Source: Lactococcus hircilactis
GTDB taxonomy: Bacteria > Bacillota > Bacilli > Lactobacillales > Streptococcaceae
Direction: 5' to 3'
NCBI RefSeq assembly: GCF_009601015.1
Contig: NZ_WITJ01000005.1
Location: forward strand, 1-64,000
DNA: 64,000 nucleotides
Within the stretch, counting starts at the first letter, position 1. Each line of letters starts with the position of its first letter. Shown here piece after piece: positions 17,153 through 28,064 of this stretch. The notes beneath the pieces are model-generated. The model ran no database searches. It was not told where the DNA came from and saw nothing but the letters and a program-made list of their open reading frames with translations. A program made the position numbers and the translations under genes.

Positions 17153-18271
17153 TCATTTTAAAGTCGTGATATTTGCAATTTTATACGCTGTACTCGTCAA
17201 TTTAAACTTATCTTTTAGTCCTGGCGTAATATAGACTTTGTCATTTTTATCCACGAAAACTGCCTCAACGTTTTTCATTTTTTCAACTAACGCGTAGCCT
17301 TTTTTTGTTCCTAATCCGAAAATTGTTGAAGACAAACCATCACCGTTCGTTGAATTTTTACCAGAAATCAGTAAGGTAATACTTGCAATGTCATTATCAA
17401 AAGGATAACCTGTTTTGGGATTGAGTTCATGTGAATATTTCACCCCATCAACAGTCAAATACCGCTCATAAATCCCTGAGGTATTGACGTGTTGATTTGC
17501 AGCTTGAAGAATTCCCATCTGCGCACCTGTTGGATCATTTGGATCTTTGATACCGATTCTCCAAGGTTGTGTGGCTCCGCGCGGAGAATCCCCAATCACA
17601 TAAATCGAGCTGGATCCTAAATTGACAATTCCTGTCGTCACGCCAGCCTTTTTTAGTTGATCCACCATTAACATGGCGACATAACCTTTTACGATCGATC
17701 CTAAATCAAGTTGTGTGCCCTTGTGTGTCAATTCAATTTCATGTTTTGCATCATTAAACGAAATGAAGCGATAGTTAATCGTAGGAAGGACCTGATCAAT
17801 CTGTGCTTGTGTCGGTTTTTTTGCATCAGGAAATCCAATATCCCAAAGTTTTGTTAAACTTCCAATCGTCACATCATACCCACTTTGCGGATATTTTTCA
17901 GAATAACTCACGCCATCTTTAATTAACTGATAAACTCCTTGATCGACCTTTACCGGCTTTATTCCAGCATTTTTATTGATCAAATCAATTTGCGAACCGG
18001 ATTGATTCACTGTGGTCAGTGCATTATACTTTACAGGAATTTTCAGTGCTTCATTGACCGCTTGCGTTTTTCCTTTATCATAAACCGTGACTTGAATAAA
18101 CGTTCCCATCGTGGTTGCATCTTTTGTAATGGGTGTTTTCAACAAATCACGTACAGGATGTTGCGCTTGATTTTTTCCACACGCACACAAAAGAACAAGA
18201 CTCATCATGAGACTTAAAAATAAACTGACTTTTTTCATTTTGAATTCGAGTATCGAGCGATTTCTTTTCAA
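17153..18271 (-). CDS. apbE: FAD:protein FMN transferase (ApbE), lipoprotein
   Basis: The N-terminus has a hydrophobic signal segment ending in 'LVLLCACGKN', a lipobox with Cys at about position 31, so it is membrane-anchored outside the cell. The ApbE domain shows 'MGTFIQVTVYDKG', 'DLGSIVKGYVAM' and 'GSSSIYVIGDSPRG', and 'GDGLSSTIFGLG' near the C-terminus with the Mg-binding Asp. It attaches FMN to a Thr of extracellular flavoproteins. The start is uncertain: TTG at 18271 behind GGAGAGG, or the ATG at 18238, which has no ribosome site but gives a more usual signal peptide. It lies 45 bp after gyrA with no terminator between. Confidence 0.88.
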   Translation of the reverse strand: MKRNRSILEFKMKKVSLFLSLMMSLVLLCACGKNQAQHPVRDLLKTPITKDATTMGTFIQVTVYDKGKTQAVNEALKIPVKYNALTTVNQSGSQIDLINKNAGIKPVKVDQGVYQLIKDGVSYSEKYPQSGYDVTIGSLTKLWDIGFPDAKKPTQAQIDQVLPTINYRFISFNDAKHEIELTHKGTQLDLGSIVKGYVAMLMVDQLKKAGVTTGIVNLGSSSIYVIGDSPRGATQPWRIGIKDPNDPTGAQMGILQAANQHVNTSGIYERYLTVDGVKYSHELNPKTGYPFDNDIASITLLISGKNSTNGDGLSSTIFGLGTKKGYALVEKMKNVEAVFVDKNDKVYITPGLKDKFKLTSTAYKIANITTLK

Positions 18272-18315
18272 ATTGCTTTTTCACCTCTCCATCTGATTAA
18301 TTTAATCCTTTATTT

Positions 18316-20856
18316 TCACTCTTTCTCATCTTCCGATTGAGTTGCAGCTTCAATCAGACGCTCAAGTGAGCTGTCAGTACTGACAGCATCATCTAAGTTT
18401 ATGCCATCAGCATCAAGCTCAAGCTCATCCGCTTCACGCTCAGCATCAACCAAAGCAAAGGTCACAATCTGTGCATCATCGTCAAGTCGCATCACTTTCA
18501 CACCTTGAGCACTTCGTCCTGTTTGTGAAATATTTTGAACGCTGGTTCTGATAATGACTCCTGTATCAGTGATTACCATAATGTCCTCATCACCATTGAT
18601 CGCAGAAAGTCCAGCCAATTTACCCGTGCGCGCGGTGATATTCATGACTTTAATTCCCTTACCACCACGACCTTTTGTAGGATATTCTGAGGCTAATGTT
18701 CGTTTTCCAAGTCCATTTTCAGAGATTACAAGAATTTCTTGTCCTTCGTTGACCGTTGATGATCCAACAACAAAGTCACTCTCGCGCAAATTGACCCCTT
18801 TTACTCCAGTTGCAGAGCGTCCCATATCGCGTACAAGATTTTCTACAAAACGTACAGAATAGCCATTGTGTGTTCCGATAATGATTTCATCTTCCCCTTG
18901 CGTCAAAAGCACATTAATCAACTCATCCTGATCGCGTAAATTCAACGCTTTTAAGCCATTCGTTCGAATGTTAGTAAATTGATTTAAGTTCGTCCGTTTC
19001 ACGATTCCAAGACGCGTCGTAAAGAAGAGATACCGCTCAATTTCAGAATGTTCAACATTAATCACTGTTGCGATTTTTTCATCTTCATCAAGTTTCAAAA
19101 GATTAACAATCGGAAGTCCCTTTGCACTTCGACCGTATTCAGGAATTTCATATCCCTTCATCCGATACACGCGTCCTTTATTTGTAAAGAAGAGCAGATA
19201 ATCATGGGTTGAAGTCGAAACTAAATGTTGAACAAAATCATTGTCACTCATTCCCATCCCTTGGACCCCACGTCCACCACGATTTTGCGCACGGAATTCA
19301 TCATTTGCAAGGCGTTTAATGTATCCTTTGTTTGACAAAGTAATTAAAACATCTTCTTCTTCGATCAAATCTTCGTCTTCAATGGTCAAAACATCCCCGA
19401 CTAAAAGTTCTGTTCTTCGCTCATCCGCAAATTTACGTTTAATTTCTTCCATTTCATCTCTGATGATGCGTTTCACACGCTCAGGTTTTGCTAAAATATC
19501 CGTCAAATCCGCAATCAAGGCCAATAGATCTTGATACTCTGCTTCTATTTTATCACGTTCTAACCCAGTGAGTCGACGCAAACGCATATCCAAAATCGCT
19601 TGAGATTGTTTTTCTGATAGGACAAATTCTGCCATCATTGTTTCTTGAGCAATCGCATCTGTTTTAGATTCCCGAATAATGCTTATGATTCGATCAATAT
19701 GATCAAGTGCGATTCTGAGTCCTTCTAAAATGTGCGCCCGCGTTTCAGCTCGATTTTTATCAAATTGAGTGCGCCGTGTAACGACCTCAATCTGATGTTC
19801 AATATAATCCACTAAAATCTGCTTAAGTGAAAGGACTTTTGGCACACCATTTTCAATCGCTAACATATTAAAACCAAACGAAGTTTGTAAACTCGTCAAT
19901 TTAAATAAATTATTCAAAATCACTGCTGCTGACAAGTCTCGACGCACTTCAATGACTACTCGAATCCCTAAACGATTCGATTCATCACGCACCGCAGTCA
20001 ACCCGTCTATCCGTTTTTCGTGATTTAATCGAACAATGTGTTCAACCAATTTTGCTTTGTTCACCATATAAGGCAGCTCTGTAATCACAATGCGCTCTTT
20101 ACCGCCGGAAAGTTCTTCAATGTGCGTTTTTGCACGCACCGTGATTGAGCCTCGTCCAGTCTCATAAGCACGACGGATCCCAGCTTTTCCCATCACAATT
20201 CCACCCGTTGGAAAATCAGGTCCAGGAAGCACATTCATCAAATCAGAAAGTGTCGCATCAGGATTTTCCATCAAGAGATCCGCAGCATCAATTGTCTCTG
20301 CCAAATTATGTGGCGGAATGTTTGTCGCCATCCCAACAGCAATCCCCGTCGTTCCATTCACTAAAAGATTTGGAAAACGTGCCGGCAAAATCACAGGTTC
20401 ACGCTGTGATCCATCATAATTATCAACAAAATCAACCGTGTTTTTATTAATGTCACTCACTAATTCAAGTGCTAATTTGGACATCCGCGCTTCTGTATAA
20501 CGCATCGCAGCGGCTCCGTCACCGTCCATCGACCCAAAGTTTCCGTGTCCATCAACAAGTAAATGCCGATAACTCCACCATTGAGCCATCCGCACCATCG
20601 CTTCATAAATCGAAGAATCTCCGTGAGGATGATATTTCCCCATGACATCTCCGACGATACTTGCTGATTTCCGATGCGGTTTATCAGGAGTGTATCCTCC
20701 ATCAATCATTCCATAAATAATTCGGCGGTGGACTGGTTTAAGACCGTCTCTGACATCTGGCAAAGCACGCGCAACAATAACGGACATCGCATAATCGATG
20801 AAACTCGTTCGCATTTCTTTTGCAAGATTGACTGTTACAACATTTTTATCTTCCAT
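18316..20856 (-). CDS. gyrA: DNA gyrase subunit A
   Basis: 846 residues. The breakage-reunion domain has the catalytic Tyr120 in 'AMRYTEARM', and the quinolone region '[12 protein letters not shown]' carries Ser81 and Glu85, the usual sensitive residues. '[10 protein letters not shown]' about two-thirds along is the GyrA box needed for DNA wrapping, which separates GyrA from ParC. The ATG at 20856 precedes '[15 protein letters not shown]', the normal GyrA start; an open frame extends further upstream without support. An acidic tail holds a palindrome (18371-18386) read as 'AVSTDS'. The -10 box TATAAT is at 20929-20924 (minus). Confidence 0.97.
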   Translation of the reverse strand: MEDKNVVTVNLAKEMRTSFIDYAMSVIVARALPDVRDGLKPVHRRIIYGMIDGGYTPDKPHRKSASIVGDVMGKYHPHGDSSIYEAMVRMAQWWSYRHLLVDGHGNFGSMDGDGAAAMRYTEARMSKLALELVSDINKNTVDFVDNYDGSQREPVILPARFPNLLVNGTTGIAVGMATNIPPHNLAETIDAADLLMENPDATLSDLMNVLPGPDFPTGGIVMGKAGIRRAYETGRGSITVRAKTHIEELSGGKERIVITELPYMVNKAKLVEHIVRLNHEKRIDGLTAVRDESNRLGIRVVIEVRRDLSAAVILNNLFKLTSLQTSFGFNMLAIENGVPKVLSLKQILVDYIEHQIEVVTRRTQFDKNRAETRAHILEGLRIALDHIDRIISIIRESKTDAIAQETMMAEFVLSEKQSQAILDMRLRRLTGLERDKIEAEYQDLLALIADLTDILAKPERVKRIIRDEMEEIKRKFADERRTELLVGDVLTIEDEDLIEEEDVLITLSNKGYIKRLANDEFRAQNRGGRGVQGMGMSDNDFVQHLVSTSTHDYLLFFTNKGRVYRMKGYEIPEYGRSAKGLPIVNLLKLDEDEKIATVINVEHSEIERYLFFTTRLGIVKRTNLNQFTNIRTNGLKALNLRDQDELINVLLTQGEDEIIIGTHNGYSVRFVENLVRDMGRSATGVKGVNLRESDFVVGSSTVNEGQEILVISENGLGKRTLASEYPTKGRGGKGIKVMNITARTGKLAGLSAINGDEDIMVITDTGVIIRTSVQNISQTGRSAQGVKVMRLDDDAQIVTFALVDAEREADELELDADGINLDDAVSTDSSLERLIEAATQSEDEKE

Positions 20857-21041
20857 GTTTCCCACTTTCAAAGCAAAATTTAACAAAAAGGAATAAAATT
20901 CCGCTTGTAAACATACTTCTTCTATTATATCAAAAAAACTGATTTTTTGCGACTTTCTACTAATAACTCCCTTTTGTTTTCGTGATAAAATTACAAAACA
21001 TTGTACGTTGTTTATTTCATCATACACGTTTTTCAAAAATA

Positions 21042-21064
21042 AAAAAGCGTTTCATACGCTTTTT
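21042..21064 (-). terminator. argF terminator
   Basis: Minus-strand AAAAAGCGTATGAAACGCTTTTTTATTT: a GCGT/ACGC stem closed by A/T pairs, then T6, overlapping the stop codon. Confidence 0.8.
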
Positions 21065-22064
21065 AGACTTTTGGAATAAATAAATTTCCAAGTGTTGCTG
21101 CCATGACTGCTTTAATGGTGTGCATCCGATTTTCTGATTGCTGAAAAACAATGGAATGTTCTGAATTAAAAATTTCATCGGTAACTTCAAGTTCATTGAG
21201 GTTATATTCCCATTTAATTTCTTTCATCACCGTGGTATTTAAATCATGAAAACTTGGCAAACAGTGCATGAAAACAAAATCTTTATTGATGATTTTATCT
21301 GTCATTGCACGATTAATCTGATAAGGCAATAATGCTTTGATTCTTGCTTTTGTTTGATCTTCTTCTCCCATACTGACCCAGACATCTGTATAGATGACAT
21401 CTGCTTTTTCAACAGCATCCACATCACATCGAATCGTTATTTTACTGCGTGATTTCATAGCTAAATCACGCGCAAGATTTTGAATTTCCTTTGTTGGCTG
21501 CAATGCTTCTGGCGAGACGATTGTAACATTAACTCCCAAAATCGCTGCTGTAACAAGAAGTGAATTGGCGACATTATTTCGTCCATCCCCAACATAAACC
21601 AAATTAATATTTTGAAGTGTTCCAAAATGTTCTTTGATGGTCATAAAATCAGCCAGCATCTGTGTGGGGTGCCAAGCATCCGTCAGTCCATTCCATACAG
21701 GTACACCCGATTCTTTTGCTAAAATTTCAACATCTGATTGTTTAAATCCACGAAACTCAATGCCATCAAACATCGCACCAAGGACTTTTGCAGTATCAGA
21801 AATGGATTCTTTTTTCCCAAGTTGAATGTCGTGTGGACCTAAAAATTCCACATGAGCGCCTAAATCTTGAGCGGCAACAGTAAAAGCAGCACGCGTTCTC
21901 GTTGATGTTTTTTCAAAAATTAACGCGATATTTTTGTCCGTTAAATAGTGATGTGCGATATTTTGTTGTTTTAATTTTTTTAGATGAATGGCAAAATCAA
22001 TGAGATAGAGCAATTGATCTTTTGTGAAGTCGATTTCTTTTAAAAAGTTTTTTCCTTGAAACAT
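21063..22064 (-). CDS. argF: Ornithine carbamoyltransferase (catabolic or anabolic)
   Basis: 333 residues. Carbamoyl-phosphate motif 'STRTR' (about 57), '[14 protein letters not shown]', '[12 protein letters not shown]' and the ornithine loop 'HCLPSFHD' are intact. It joins carbamoyl phosphate and ornithine to citrulline, or runs backwards in the arginine deiminase pathway. The ATG at 22064 follows TAGGAGAA. It is second in an operon with a substrate-binding lipoprotein, 10 bp apart; no arcA, arcC or other arg gene is near, so the direction of the reaction is not settled. 'argF' or 'arcB' are both possible names. Confidence 0.93.
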   Translation of the reverse strand: MFQGKNFLKEIDFTKDQLLYLIDFAIHLKKLKQQNIAHHYLTDKNIALIFEKTSTRTRAAFTVAAQDLGAHVEFLGPHDIQLGKKESISDTAKVLGAMFDGIEFRGFKQSDVEILAKESGVPVWNGLTDAWHPTQMLADFMTIKEHFGTLQNINLVYVGDGRNNVANSLLVTAAILGVNVTIVSPEALQPTKEIQNLARDLAMKSRSKITIRCDVDAVEKADVIYTDVWVSMGEEDQTKARIKALLPYQINRAMTDKIINKDFVFMHCLPSFHDLNTTVMKEIKWEYNLNELEVTDEIFNSEHSIVFQQSENRMHTIKAVMAATLGNLFIPKV

Positions 22065-22074
22065 GTGATTTCTC

Positions 22075-22887
22075 CTATTTATTGGCTTGTGAAAGGGCGT
22101 AATTTTTTTTGACGGATTGATCAATTGCGCCATCTTTTTGCAATTGATCAATCACAGCATCTACTTTTGATTTGAGTGCTGATGAGTGTTTTGGCAGTGC
22201 AACAACCATTCCTGAGCTGTTTGAAAGTTCAGGCAGGGTGATCTTTGCGATCATTAAATCTGGATTAACTGAAACAAAACTTTCTGCACTCATTTCCTCC
22301 ATGACGGAGCCTGCAACTTGACCACTCTTTAACTCATTGACTTCATCGCCCATCTGTGAGAGTGAAATTGCAGTTGTTTTTAAGAGTTTTTGTTGCGTGA
22401 GCTGCTCTTGGATGGTTCCTTTTTGAACTGCCAATTTTTTCCCATCCAAATCTGAAAGTGTTTTATATTTATTCACATTTGATTTTTTTATCAAAAGCAC
22501 ATTTGCAGTATGATAATAAACTTTGGACAAATCATACGTTTTTGCTCGAGCGGGTGTATATGAAATATCAGAAATCGCCATATCTACTTTGCCCATCCCA
22601 AGATTTGTGAGGACATTATTGAAATCCATGGTTTGAAATTTTACTTTTACGCCCAGTTTTTTTCCAATGGCTTGAGCTAAATCAACATCTGATCCTACAA
22701 TTGTATTTTTTCCATTTTTAATGGTTTGATACTCAAATGGTGGATCATCTGGCGACATTGCGATGGTTAAGACTCCCTTACTTTTGATCTTGTCAAGGCT
22801 CGTTTGAGGGGATGATTTTTGACACGCGCTTAGCATTCCGATTGCTGATAACACGATTGTCAATTGAATGAGTTGTTTTAGTTTCAT
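22075..22887 (-). CDS. Amino-acid ABC transporter substrate-binding lipoprotein
   Basis: 270 residues. A lipoprotein signal '[15 protein letters not shown]' ends at Cys22. The rest is a family 3 periplasmic-type binding protein: '[16 protein letters not shown]', '[50 protein letters not shown]'. No permease or ATPase gene is adjacent, so it must work with subunits encoded elsewhere. Its operon with ornithine carbamoyltransferase suggests arginine, ornithine or a related basic amino acid as ligand (inference). Confidence 0.88.
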   Translation of the reverse strand: MKLKQLIQLTIVLSAIGMLSACQKSSPQTSLDKIKSKGVLTIAMSPDDPPFEYQTIKNGKNTIVGSDVDLAQAIGKKLGVKVKFQTMDFNNVLTNLGMGKVDMAISDISYTPARAKTYDLSKVYYHTANVLLIKKSNVNKYKTLSDLDGKKLAVQKGTIQEQLTQQKLLKTTAISLSQMGDEVNELKSGQVAGSVMEEMSAESFVSVNPDLMIAKITLPELSNSSGMVVALPKHSSALKSKVDAVIDQLQKDGAIDQSVKKNYALSQANK

Positions 22888-22909
22888 ATTTTTGTCCTCT
22901 TGATTTATA

Positions 22910-22937
22910 ATTATACATCATTTTTGAATATTGTCAA
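22910..22937 (-). promoter_or_regulatory. Promoter of the binding protein-argF operon
   Basis: Minus-strand TTGACA (22937-22932), 16-bp spacer, TATAAT (22915-22910). The -10 region ATGTATAATTATAAAT is near-palindromic and could overlap an ArgR/AhrC operator; this is a suggestion only. Confidence 0.7.
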
Positions 22938-22975
22938 ATATTTATTCATTATTTTGAGAAAAAATTCAGAAAATA

Positions 22976-23004
22976 AAAAAAATCTGCAATAGTTACAGAT
23001 TTTT
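22976..23004 (-). terminator. lepA terminator
   Basis: Minus-strand AAAAATCTG-taactattg-CAGATTTTTTT: a clear stem with a long T tract directly after the lepA stop. Confidence 0.85.
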
Positions 23005-24827
23005 TAATCCTCATCCATGGATAAAACAGATAAGAATGCTTCTTGTGGGACTTCAACAGAACCAATCGCTTTCATCCGTTTTTTCCCTGCTTTTTGTTTT
23101 TCTAAGAGTTTACGTTTTCTTGAAATATCACCACCATAACATTTGGCAAGAACATTTTTACGTAATGCTTTGATGTCACTTCTTGCCATGACTTTGTTTC
23201 CAATCGTGGCTTGAATGGGAACTTCAAATTGTTGGCGCGGAATGAGTTTTTTGAGTTTTTCAACAATTAATCGGCCGCGTTCTTGAGCAAATGCTTTATG
23301 TGAAATAAATGATAATGCATCCACCTTGTCCCCATTCAAAAGAATGTCCATTTTGACAAGATCAGATTGGCGGTAATCACTGATTTCGTAGTCAAAGCTG
23401 GCATATCCTTTGGTGGAGGATTTGAGTTTATCAAAAAATTCAAAAACGATTTCGCTCAAAGGAATGTGGTATTGAACATTCACACGATTGGAATCTAAAT
23501 AATCCATTGTAATGAATTCACCGCGTTTGCGTTGGGCAAGTTCCATCACAGCACCGACATAATCGTTTGGTACAAGGATTTCTGCTTTTACAAACGGTTC
23601 TTCAATGCGCTCTATTTGTGTGGGATCTGGAAATTCGGATGGATTTGCGACTTCAAGCGTTTCATTTGCAGTTGTTTTGATGTGATAAATGACAGATGGG
23701 GCTGTCATGATCAAATCAAGATCAAATTCGCGCTCTAAGCGCTCTTGGATGACATCCATGTGGAGCATTCCTAGAAAACCACACCGAAAACCAAAGCCAA
23801 GGGCTTGCGAGGTTTCTGGTTCAAATTGCAAGCTGGCATCATTAAGCTGGAGTCGCTCAAGAGCTTCTCTGAGGTCATTATATTTATTCGATTCTACAGG
23901 ATAGATTCCTGCAAAAACCATGGGATTCATTTTTTTATATCCTGCAAGTGCCGTTGTTGCTGGATTTTCAAAAAGCGTGATCGTATCTCCAACGCGGGTG
24001 TCTTGAACGGTTTTGATGGCGGCAGCAATGTAGCCTACATCTCCTGCCATTAAAACATCGCGACTGACTGCCTTGGGGGTAAAAATTCCAACTTCTGTAA
24101 CGTCAAACGTTTTTCCGTTACTCATTAACATGATTTTATCGCCGACTTTGACTGCACCTTCCATGAGTCGAACTTGCAAAATTACACCACGGTAAGGATC
24201 ATAAACAGAATCAAAAATAAGCGCTTCAAGAGGAGCATCTACGTGGCCTTTGGGAGCAGGTACTTTTTTTACGATTTGCTCCAAAATCTCTTCGATACCA
24301 ATCCCAGCTTTTGCACTCGCAAGAACAGCATCTTTAGCGTCTAGTCCAATGACATCTTCAATTTCTTGTCTAACGACTTCTGGTTGAGCACTTGGCAGAT
24401 CAATTTTGTTAATGACAGGGAGGATTTCAAGGTCATTATCAAGTGCAAGATAAACATTAGCAAGCGTTTGAGCTTCAATGCCTTGTGCCGCATCAACGAC
24501 TAAAATTGCACCTTCACATGCTGCTAGAGAACGTGAGACTTCGTATGAAAAATCGACGTGTCCTGGCGTGTCAATCAGATGAAAAATATAGGTTTCTCCA
24601 TCTTTTGCTAAATAATTCAATTCAATGGCATTTAATTTGATGGTGATGCCACGTTCGCGCTCTAAATCCATACTATCAAGCATCTGTGCTTGCAATTCAC
24701 GTTTTGAGACGGTTTGGGTTAATTCTAAGATTCGGTCAGCTAACGTTGATTTTCCGTGATCAATATGCGCAATGATTGAGAAATTTCTAATTTTTTCTTT
24801 TCGCGCGTTCATTTCTTTAATATTCAT
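23004..24827 (-). CDS. lepA: Elongation factor 4 (LepA)
   Basis: 607 residues. GTPase motifs 'AHIDHGKST', 'DTPGHVDF' and 'NKIDLP' are intact, and the LepA-specific C-terminal domain ends in '[25 protein letters not shown]'. EF4 back-translocates stalled ribosomes. The ATG at 24827 follows GAGGAAG. It is transcribed alone with its own terminator. Confidence 0.97.
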   Translation of the reverse strand: MNIKEMNARKEKIRNFSIIAHIDHGKSTLADRILELTQTVSKRELQAQMLDSMDLERERGITIKLNAIELNYLAKDGETYIFHLIDTPGHVDFSYEVSRSLAACEGAILVVDAAQGIEAQTLANVYLALDNDLEILPVINKIDLPSAQPEVVRQEIEDVIGLDAKDAVLASAKAGIGIEEILEQIVKKVPAPKGHVDAPLEALIFDSVYDPYRGVILQVRLMEGAVKVGDKIMLMSNGKTFDVTEVGIFTPKAVSRDVLMAGDVGYIAAAIKTVQDTRVGDTITLFENPATTALAGYKKMNPMVFAGIYPVESNKYNDLREALERLQLNDASLQFEPETSQALGFGFRCGFLGMLHMDVIQERLEREFDLDLIMTAPSVIYHIKTTANETLEVANPSEFPDPTQIERIEEPFVKAEILVPNDYVGAVMELAQRKRGEFITMDYLDSNRVNVQYHIPLSEIVFEFFDKLKSSTKGYASFDYEISDYRQSDLVKMDILLNGDKVDALSFISHKAFAQERGRLIVEKLKKLIPRQQFEVPIQATIGNKVMARSDIKALRKNVLAKCYGGDISRKRKLLEKQKAGKKRMKAIGSVEVPQEAFLSVLSMDED

Positions 24828-24937
24828 TAAAACTTCCTCATTTTACTCGGGGTATTTCATCTATTATAGCACATTTTCTGAGGAATTTTGATCTGTCAGT
24901 GCGCTGCCTTTTTTTGTGGGGGATTAGGAGATAAAAA

Positions 24938-24960
24938 GATGCTGTCAGTACTGACAGCAT
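24938..24960 (-). terminator. Palindrome-based terminator downstream of acetolactate decarboxylase
   Basis: Minus-strand ATGCTGTCAG-TA-CTGACAGCAT followed by CTTTTTATC. It lies about 75 bp after the stop at 25032. The intervening 24961-25031 shows no gene. Confidence 0.65.
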
Positions 24961-25031
24961 TCAGAGTGAAAAAAATGTTTCTTTGCTCAAAATTTTCCAA
25001 TGTAAGATCACTTACAGTCGGCGTTGTGAGA

Positions 25032-25694
25032 TTAAAATTTCATTGTGTTAAAAGTGGTGTTATTTTCAGAAAATTCTTGAGTCATCGTGCCGACTTCTCC
25101 AAATTCAACAGTGACATTTTCAGCGGAAAAATCGACGAGGTGAGCACCAAATGTTTTGTCAGTGCTGAGAAAATGAAGGTGAAATCCGTTGCCATATAGG
25201 GATTCTAAATGTTTCGGTGACCAAATGCCAACAATCACGCCTTTAATTTGCGTTTTTGTGAAGTGAGGTTGATGCGCTAAAATTTCAAGATACGGCGCGG
25301 TATTTTTAGGCGGTTTTGAGCTGATTTCAATCTTGCTAAACTGACCTGAAATGAGGACAGTGTGTGGCACATTTGGAGATGAAATTTTTTCTGTCAGTAC
25401 TGACAAAAGCGTTTCTTGACTGAGCGTTTGATGTTCTAGGTGGACACTTGCATGATGCTCAACCGTTGCTGCATAAGGCATTGTTTCGTCAGCACTCACC
25501 AAACGCACCTGATTTTTGCTATCGCCTTGATAAACATGGCCGTTTAAAATAATGACTTCGCCATCTGCTCCATCTAGCGTACCGATGCCGTAAGCGCCAT
25601 GGGTCAGCACCTCTTTTGCTGTAATTGTACCTTCATAAAATCCGCCGTACAGCGTGGTATAGGAATTATGTTGGAATATTTTACTTTTTTTCAT
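25032..25694 (-). CDS. aldB: Alpha-acetolactate decarboxylase
   Basis: 220 residues. 'STLYGG'-type start ('TTLYGGFYEGTITAKEVLTHG'), 'GIGTLDGADGEVIILNGHVYQGDS' and the metal-binding 'GFHLHFLSTDKTFGAHLVDF' with two His in HLH and a third later are typical. It converts acetolactate to acetoin and can redirect carbon away from leucine/valine synthesis. I prefer the Met at 25694, which matches the family length; an ATG at 25712 is also possible. No acetolactate synthase gene is near. A palindrome at 25392-25405 is read as 'LSVLT'. Confidence 0.93.
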   Translation of the reverse strand: MKKSKIFQHNSYTTLYGGFYEGTITAKEVLTHGAYGIGTLDGADGEVIILNGHVYQGDSKNQVRLVSADETMPYAATVEHHASVHLEHQTLSQETLLSVLTEKISSPNVPHTVLISGQFSKIEISSKPPKNTAPYLEILAHQPHFTKTQIKGVIVGIWSPKHLESLYGNGFHLHFLSTDKTFGAHLVDFSAENVTVEFGEVGTMTQEFSENNTTFNTMKF

Positions 25695-25822
25695 TTTATC
25701 CGCTTTCTTCATTTTTATTGTTTTTCATTATAGCACAAATCAATTTTAAAAATACAAAATTTGACTCATTTTAAAAAAACGGGATTTCTTTTTTTGAGGT
25801 CTGCTAAGGAAAAAACAAAACT

Positions 25823-25851
25823 TTGTTTTGTCTCATTTGCTGTGATATAAT
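25823..25851 (+). promoter_or_regulatory. murT promoter, leaderless arrangement
   Basis: TTGTTT (25823-25828), 17 bp, extended -10 TGATATAAT (TATAAT 25846-25851). The A of the murT ATG (25858) is at the expected +1, and no ribosome-binding site precedes it. Confidence 0.65.
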
Positions 25852-25857
25852 ATCAAC

Positions 25858-27207
25858 ATGACCATTAAAACCTCACTGGCAAAATTCACAGGAAAGTCTG
25901 CTCAACTGATCTTGGAAAAATTTTTCAAGCGTGGCTCGACTTTACCAGGCAAAATTGCCTTAAAATTTGATCCAGAAATTTTGTCAGCACTGACAAAAAA
26001 CTATGAAATCATCGTTGTCACTGGAACGAACGGAAAAACATTAACAACGGCTTTGACCGTCGGCATTCTTGAAAAAGCATTCGGTCATGTTGTGACAAAT
26101 GAAACCGGTGCAAATATGATCACAGGAATCGTTTCTACTTTTCTAAAAGCAAAAAAAGCATCCAAAAACGAGAAAAAATACGCTGTCCTTGAGATTGATG
26201 AAGCCAGTTTGCCACGCATCACTCACTATCTTAAACCTAGTCTTTTTGTATTTACGAATATTTTTCGTGATCAGATGGATCGGTATGGCGAGATTTATAC
26301 GACGTATGATTTTATTGTTAAAGGAGCCGAGAATGCACCTGAAGCGACAGTTTTACTCAATGGAGACAGTCCGCTTTTTCATTCCAGAACATTAGTGAAT
26401 CCCGTGAAATATTATGGCTTTGACCATGATCATCATCATGCAAAACGGGCACATTATAATACCGAAGGTGTCTTGTGTCCAAACTGTCATCATATTTTAG
26501 AGTACACGTTAAACACCTATGCCAATTTGGGAAATTATCAGTGCCCAAACTGCGATTTTGCCCGTCCAACGCTTGATTATAAGCTGTCAGCACTGACAGA
26601 AATCACGAATACGTCATCACAATTTGTCATTGATGACAACAGCTACAAAATCAATGTCGGCGGTCTTTACAATATCTACAATGCCCTCAGTGCTGTTGCT
26701 GTTGCTGAGTTTTACGACATTAAACCTGAGGTCATTAAAGCAGGATTTGATGAAAGTAAAGCTGTTTTTGGACGTCAAGAGACGTTCAAAATTGGACAAA
26801 AATCAGTTACAATTGTGTTAATCAAAAATCCCGTTGGTGCCAATCAAGCACTTGAGATGATGACACTCGCTCCTTATCCTTTCACGCTCGTGACCTTATT
26901 AAACGCGAATTACGCTGACGGAATTGATACCAGCTGGATTTGGGATGCGAATTTTGAACGGATCCAAGAAATGCATATTGATCAGATCTACACTGGCGGT
27001 GTCAGACATAGTGAAATGGCGCGACGCTTACGTGTTGCAGGATTTGACGAAAATAAAATCACAGAATATGATACACTTCCATCACTATTAACTGAAATTG
27101 AAACAAAAGCAAACGATCATGTTTATCTTCTTGCGACTTATACAGCGATGCTCTCCATGCGCGAATTACTTGCCGAAAAAGGCTATGTCACAAAAGAAAT
27201 GAAATAA
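25858..27207 (+). CDS. murT: Lipid II isoglutaminyl synthase, MurT subunit
   Basis: 449 residues. A Mur-ligase-like ATP site '[12 protein letters not shown]' (about residues 55-67), central Mur-ligase motifs, and the zinc ribbon typical of MurT with two CPNC pairs (about residues 203-230, 'LCPNCHHIL' and 'YQCPNCDFA'). With GatD it amidates the glutamate of lipid II to isoglutamine. GatD follows 32 bp downstream. Two palindromes are embedded (25982, 26584), both read as 'LSALT'; a related TGTCATTGATGACA is at 26625. Confidence 0.95.
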   Translation: MTIKTSLAKFTGKSAQLILEKFFKRGSTLPGKIALKFDPEILSALTKNYEIIVVTGTNGKTLTTALTVGILEKAFGHVVTNETGANMITGIVSTFLKAKKASKNEKKYAVLEIDEASLPRITHYLKPSLFVFTNIFRDQMDRYGEIYTTYDFIVKGAENAPEATVLLNGDSPLFHSRTLVNPVKYYGFDHDHHHAKRAHYNTEGVLCPNCHHILEYTLNTYANLGNYQCPNCDFARPTLDYKLSALTEITNTSSQFVIDDNSYKINVGGLYNIYNALSAVAVAEFYDIKPEVIKAGFDESKAVFGRQETFKIGQKSVTIVLIKNPVGANQALEMMTLAPYPFTLVTLLNANYADGIDTSWIWDANFERIQEMHIDQIYTGGVRHSEMARRLRVAGFDENKITEYDTLPSLLTEIETKANDHVYLLATYTAMLSMRELLAEKGYVTKEMK

Positions 27208-27239
27208 ACAATCACCCGTTAAAATATAAAAGGAAAACC

Positions 27240-28013
27240 ATGACCTACACATCCCTCCAATCAACACTCAAAAATCCAGCGTACGCCCTGCGCGTCGCCC
27301 ATCTTTTTGGTGATCTCATGAATACTTATGGCGACAATGGAAACATTCTCATGCTGAAGTACGTCGGCGAAAAACTCGGCGTCCAAATGACTTTTGATAT
27401 TGTCTCTTTAGGTGATTCATTCAAGTCTGACGATTACAATCTCGTGTTTTGGGGCGGAGGACAAGATTACGAACAAGGCATCATCTCAGAACATCTTAAT
27501 TTATTAGACGAACTTCGAGATTATATTGAAGCGGGTAAACCCATGCTTGCAATTTGTGGCGGCTATCAAATGCTCGGTCAATCCTATATTTTAGCGGACG
27601 GAACGGCCATTCCATGTACAGGAATTCTTGGACATAAAACCGAAAATCCAGGAAATGATCGGATCATTGGAGATGTTGAAATCTACAACGAAACATTTGA
27701 CGAAACGTACTACGGTTTTGAAAATCACGGTGGACGAACGACACTTTCTGACGACGAAAAACCGCTCGGAAAGGTGATTTACGGCGGTGGAAATAATGGC
27801 GTTTCTGGTGAGGAAGGATTGATTTACAAGAATACCTTTGGTTCTTATTTTCACGGACCATTGCTCTCAAGAAATGCCCGTCTCGCCTATCGTCTTGTCA
27901 CCTTAGCCCTAAAACAAAAATACGGAAACGAAATTGAACTGCCTCTTTTTGAAACCATTTTAGGAAAAGAAGCTTCTGGGCAGAGCATTACTGATGCCAA
28001 AAGAAAAGCCTAA
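27240..28013 (+). CDS. gatD: Lipid II isoglutaminyl synthase, glutaminase subunit GatD
   Basis: 257 residues. A class I glutamine amidotransferase-like domain with the nucleophile Cys106 in 'LAICGGYQML' and the conserved His in 'SYFHGPLLSRN'. It supplies ammonia from glutamine to MurT. The start follows AAAGGAAA. The pair ends at a bidirectional terminator. Amidation of lipid II is important for cross-linking and resistance to lysozyme in Gram-positive cocci. Confidence 0.95.
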   Translation: MTYTSLQSTLKNPAYALRVAHLFGDLMNTYGDNGNILMLKYVGEKLGVQMTFDIVSLGDSFKSDDYNLVFWGGGQDYEQGIISEHLNLLDELRDYIEAGKPMLAICGGYQMLGQSYILADGTAIPCTGILGHKTENPGNDRIIGDVEIYNETFDETYYGFENHGGRTTLSDDEKPLGKVIYGGGNNGVSGEEGLIYKNTFGSYFHGPLLSRNARLAYRLVTLALKQKYGNEIELPLFETILGKEASGQSITDAKRKA

Positions 28014-28014
28014 C

Positions 28015-28064
28015 GTTTGTCAGTACTGACAAAAAAGTTGAATGAAAAAATCATTCAACTTTTT
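28015..28064. terminator. Bidirectional terminator between gatD and the ABC permease
   Basis: Two hairpins in series: the palindrome TGTCAGTACTGACA with T/A extensions (28018-28031), and AAAGTTGAATGA-N5-TCATTCAACTTT followed by T on the plus strand and preceded by A, so T on the minus strand. Confidence 0.85.

Noticed and set aside
24888-25199. Plus-strand frame of 103 codons opposite acetolactate decarboxylase
   Set aside because: It is mainly the shadow of a well-conserved enzyme, has no ribosome site and spans a terminator.
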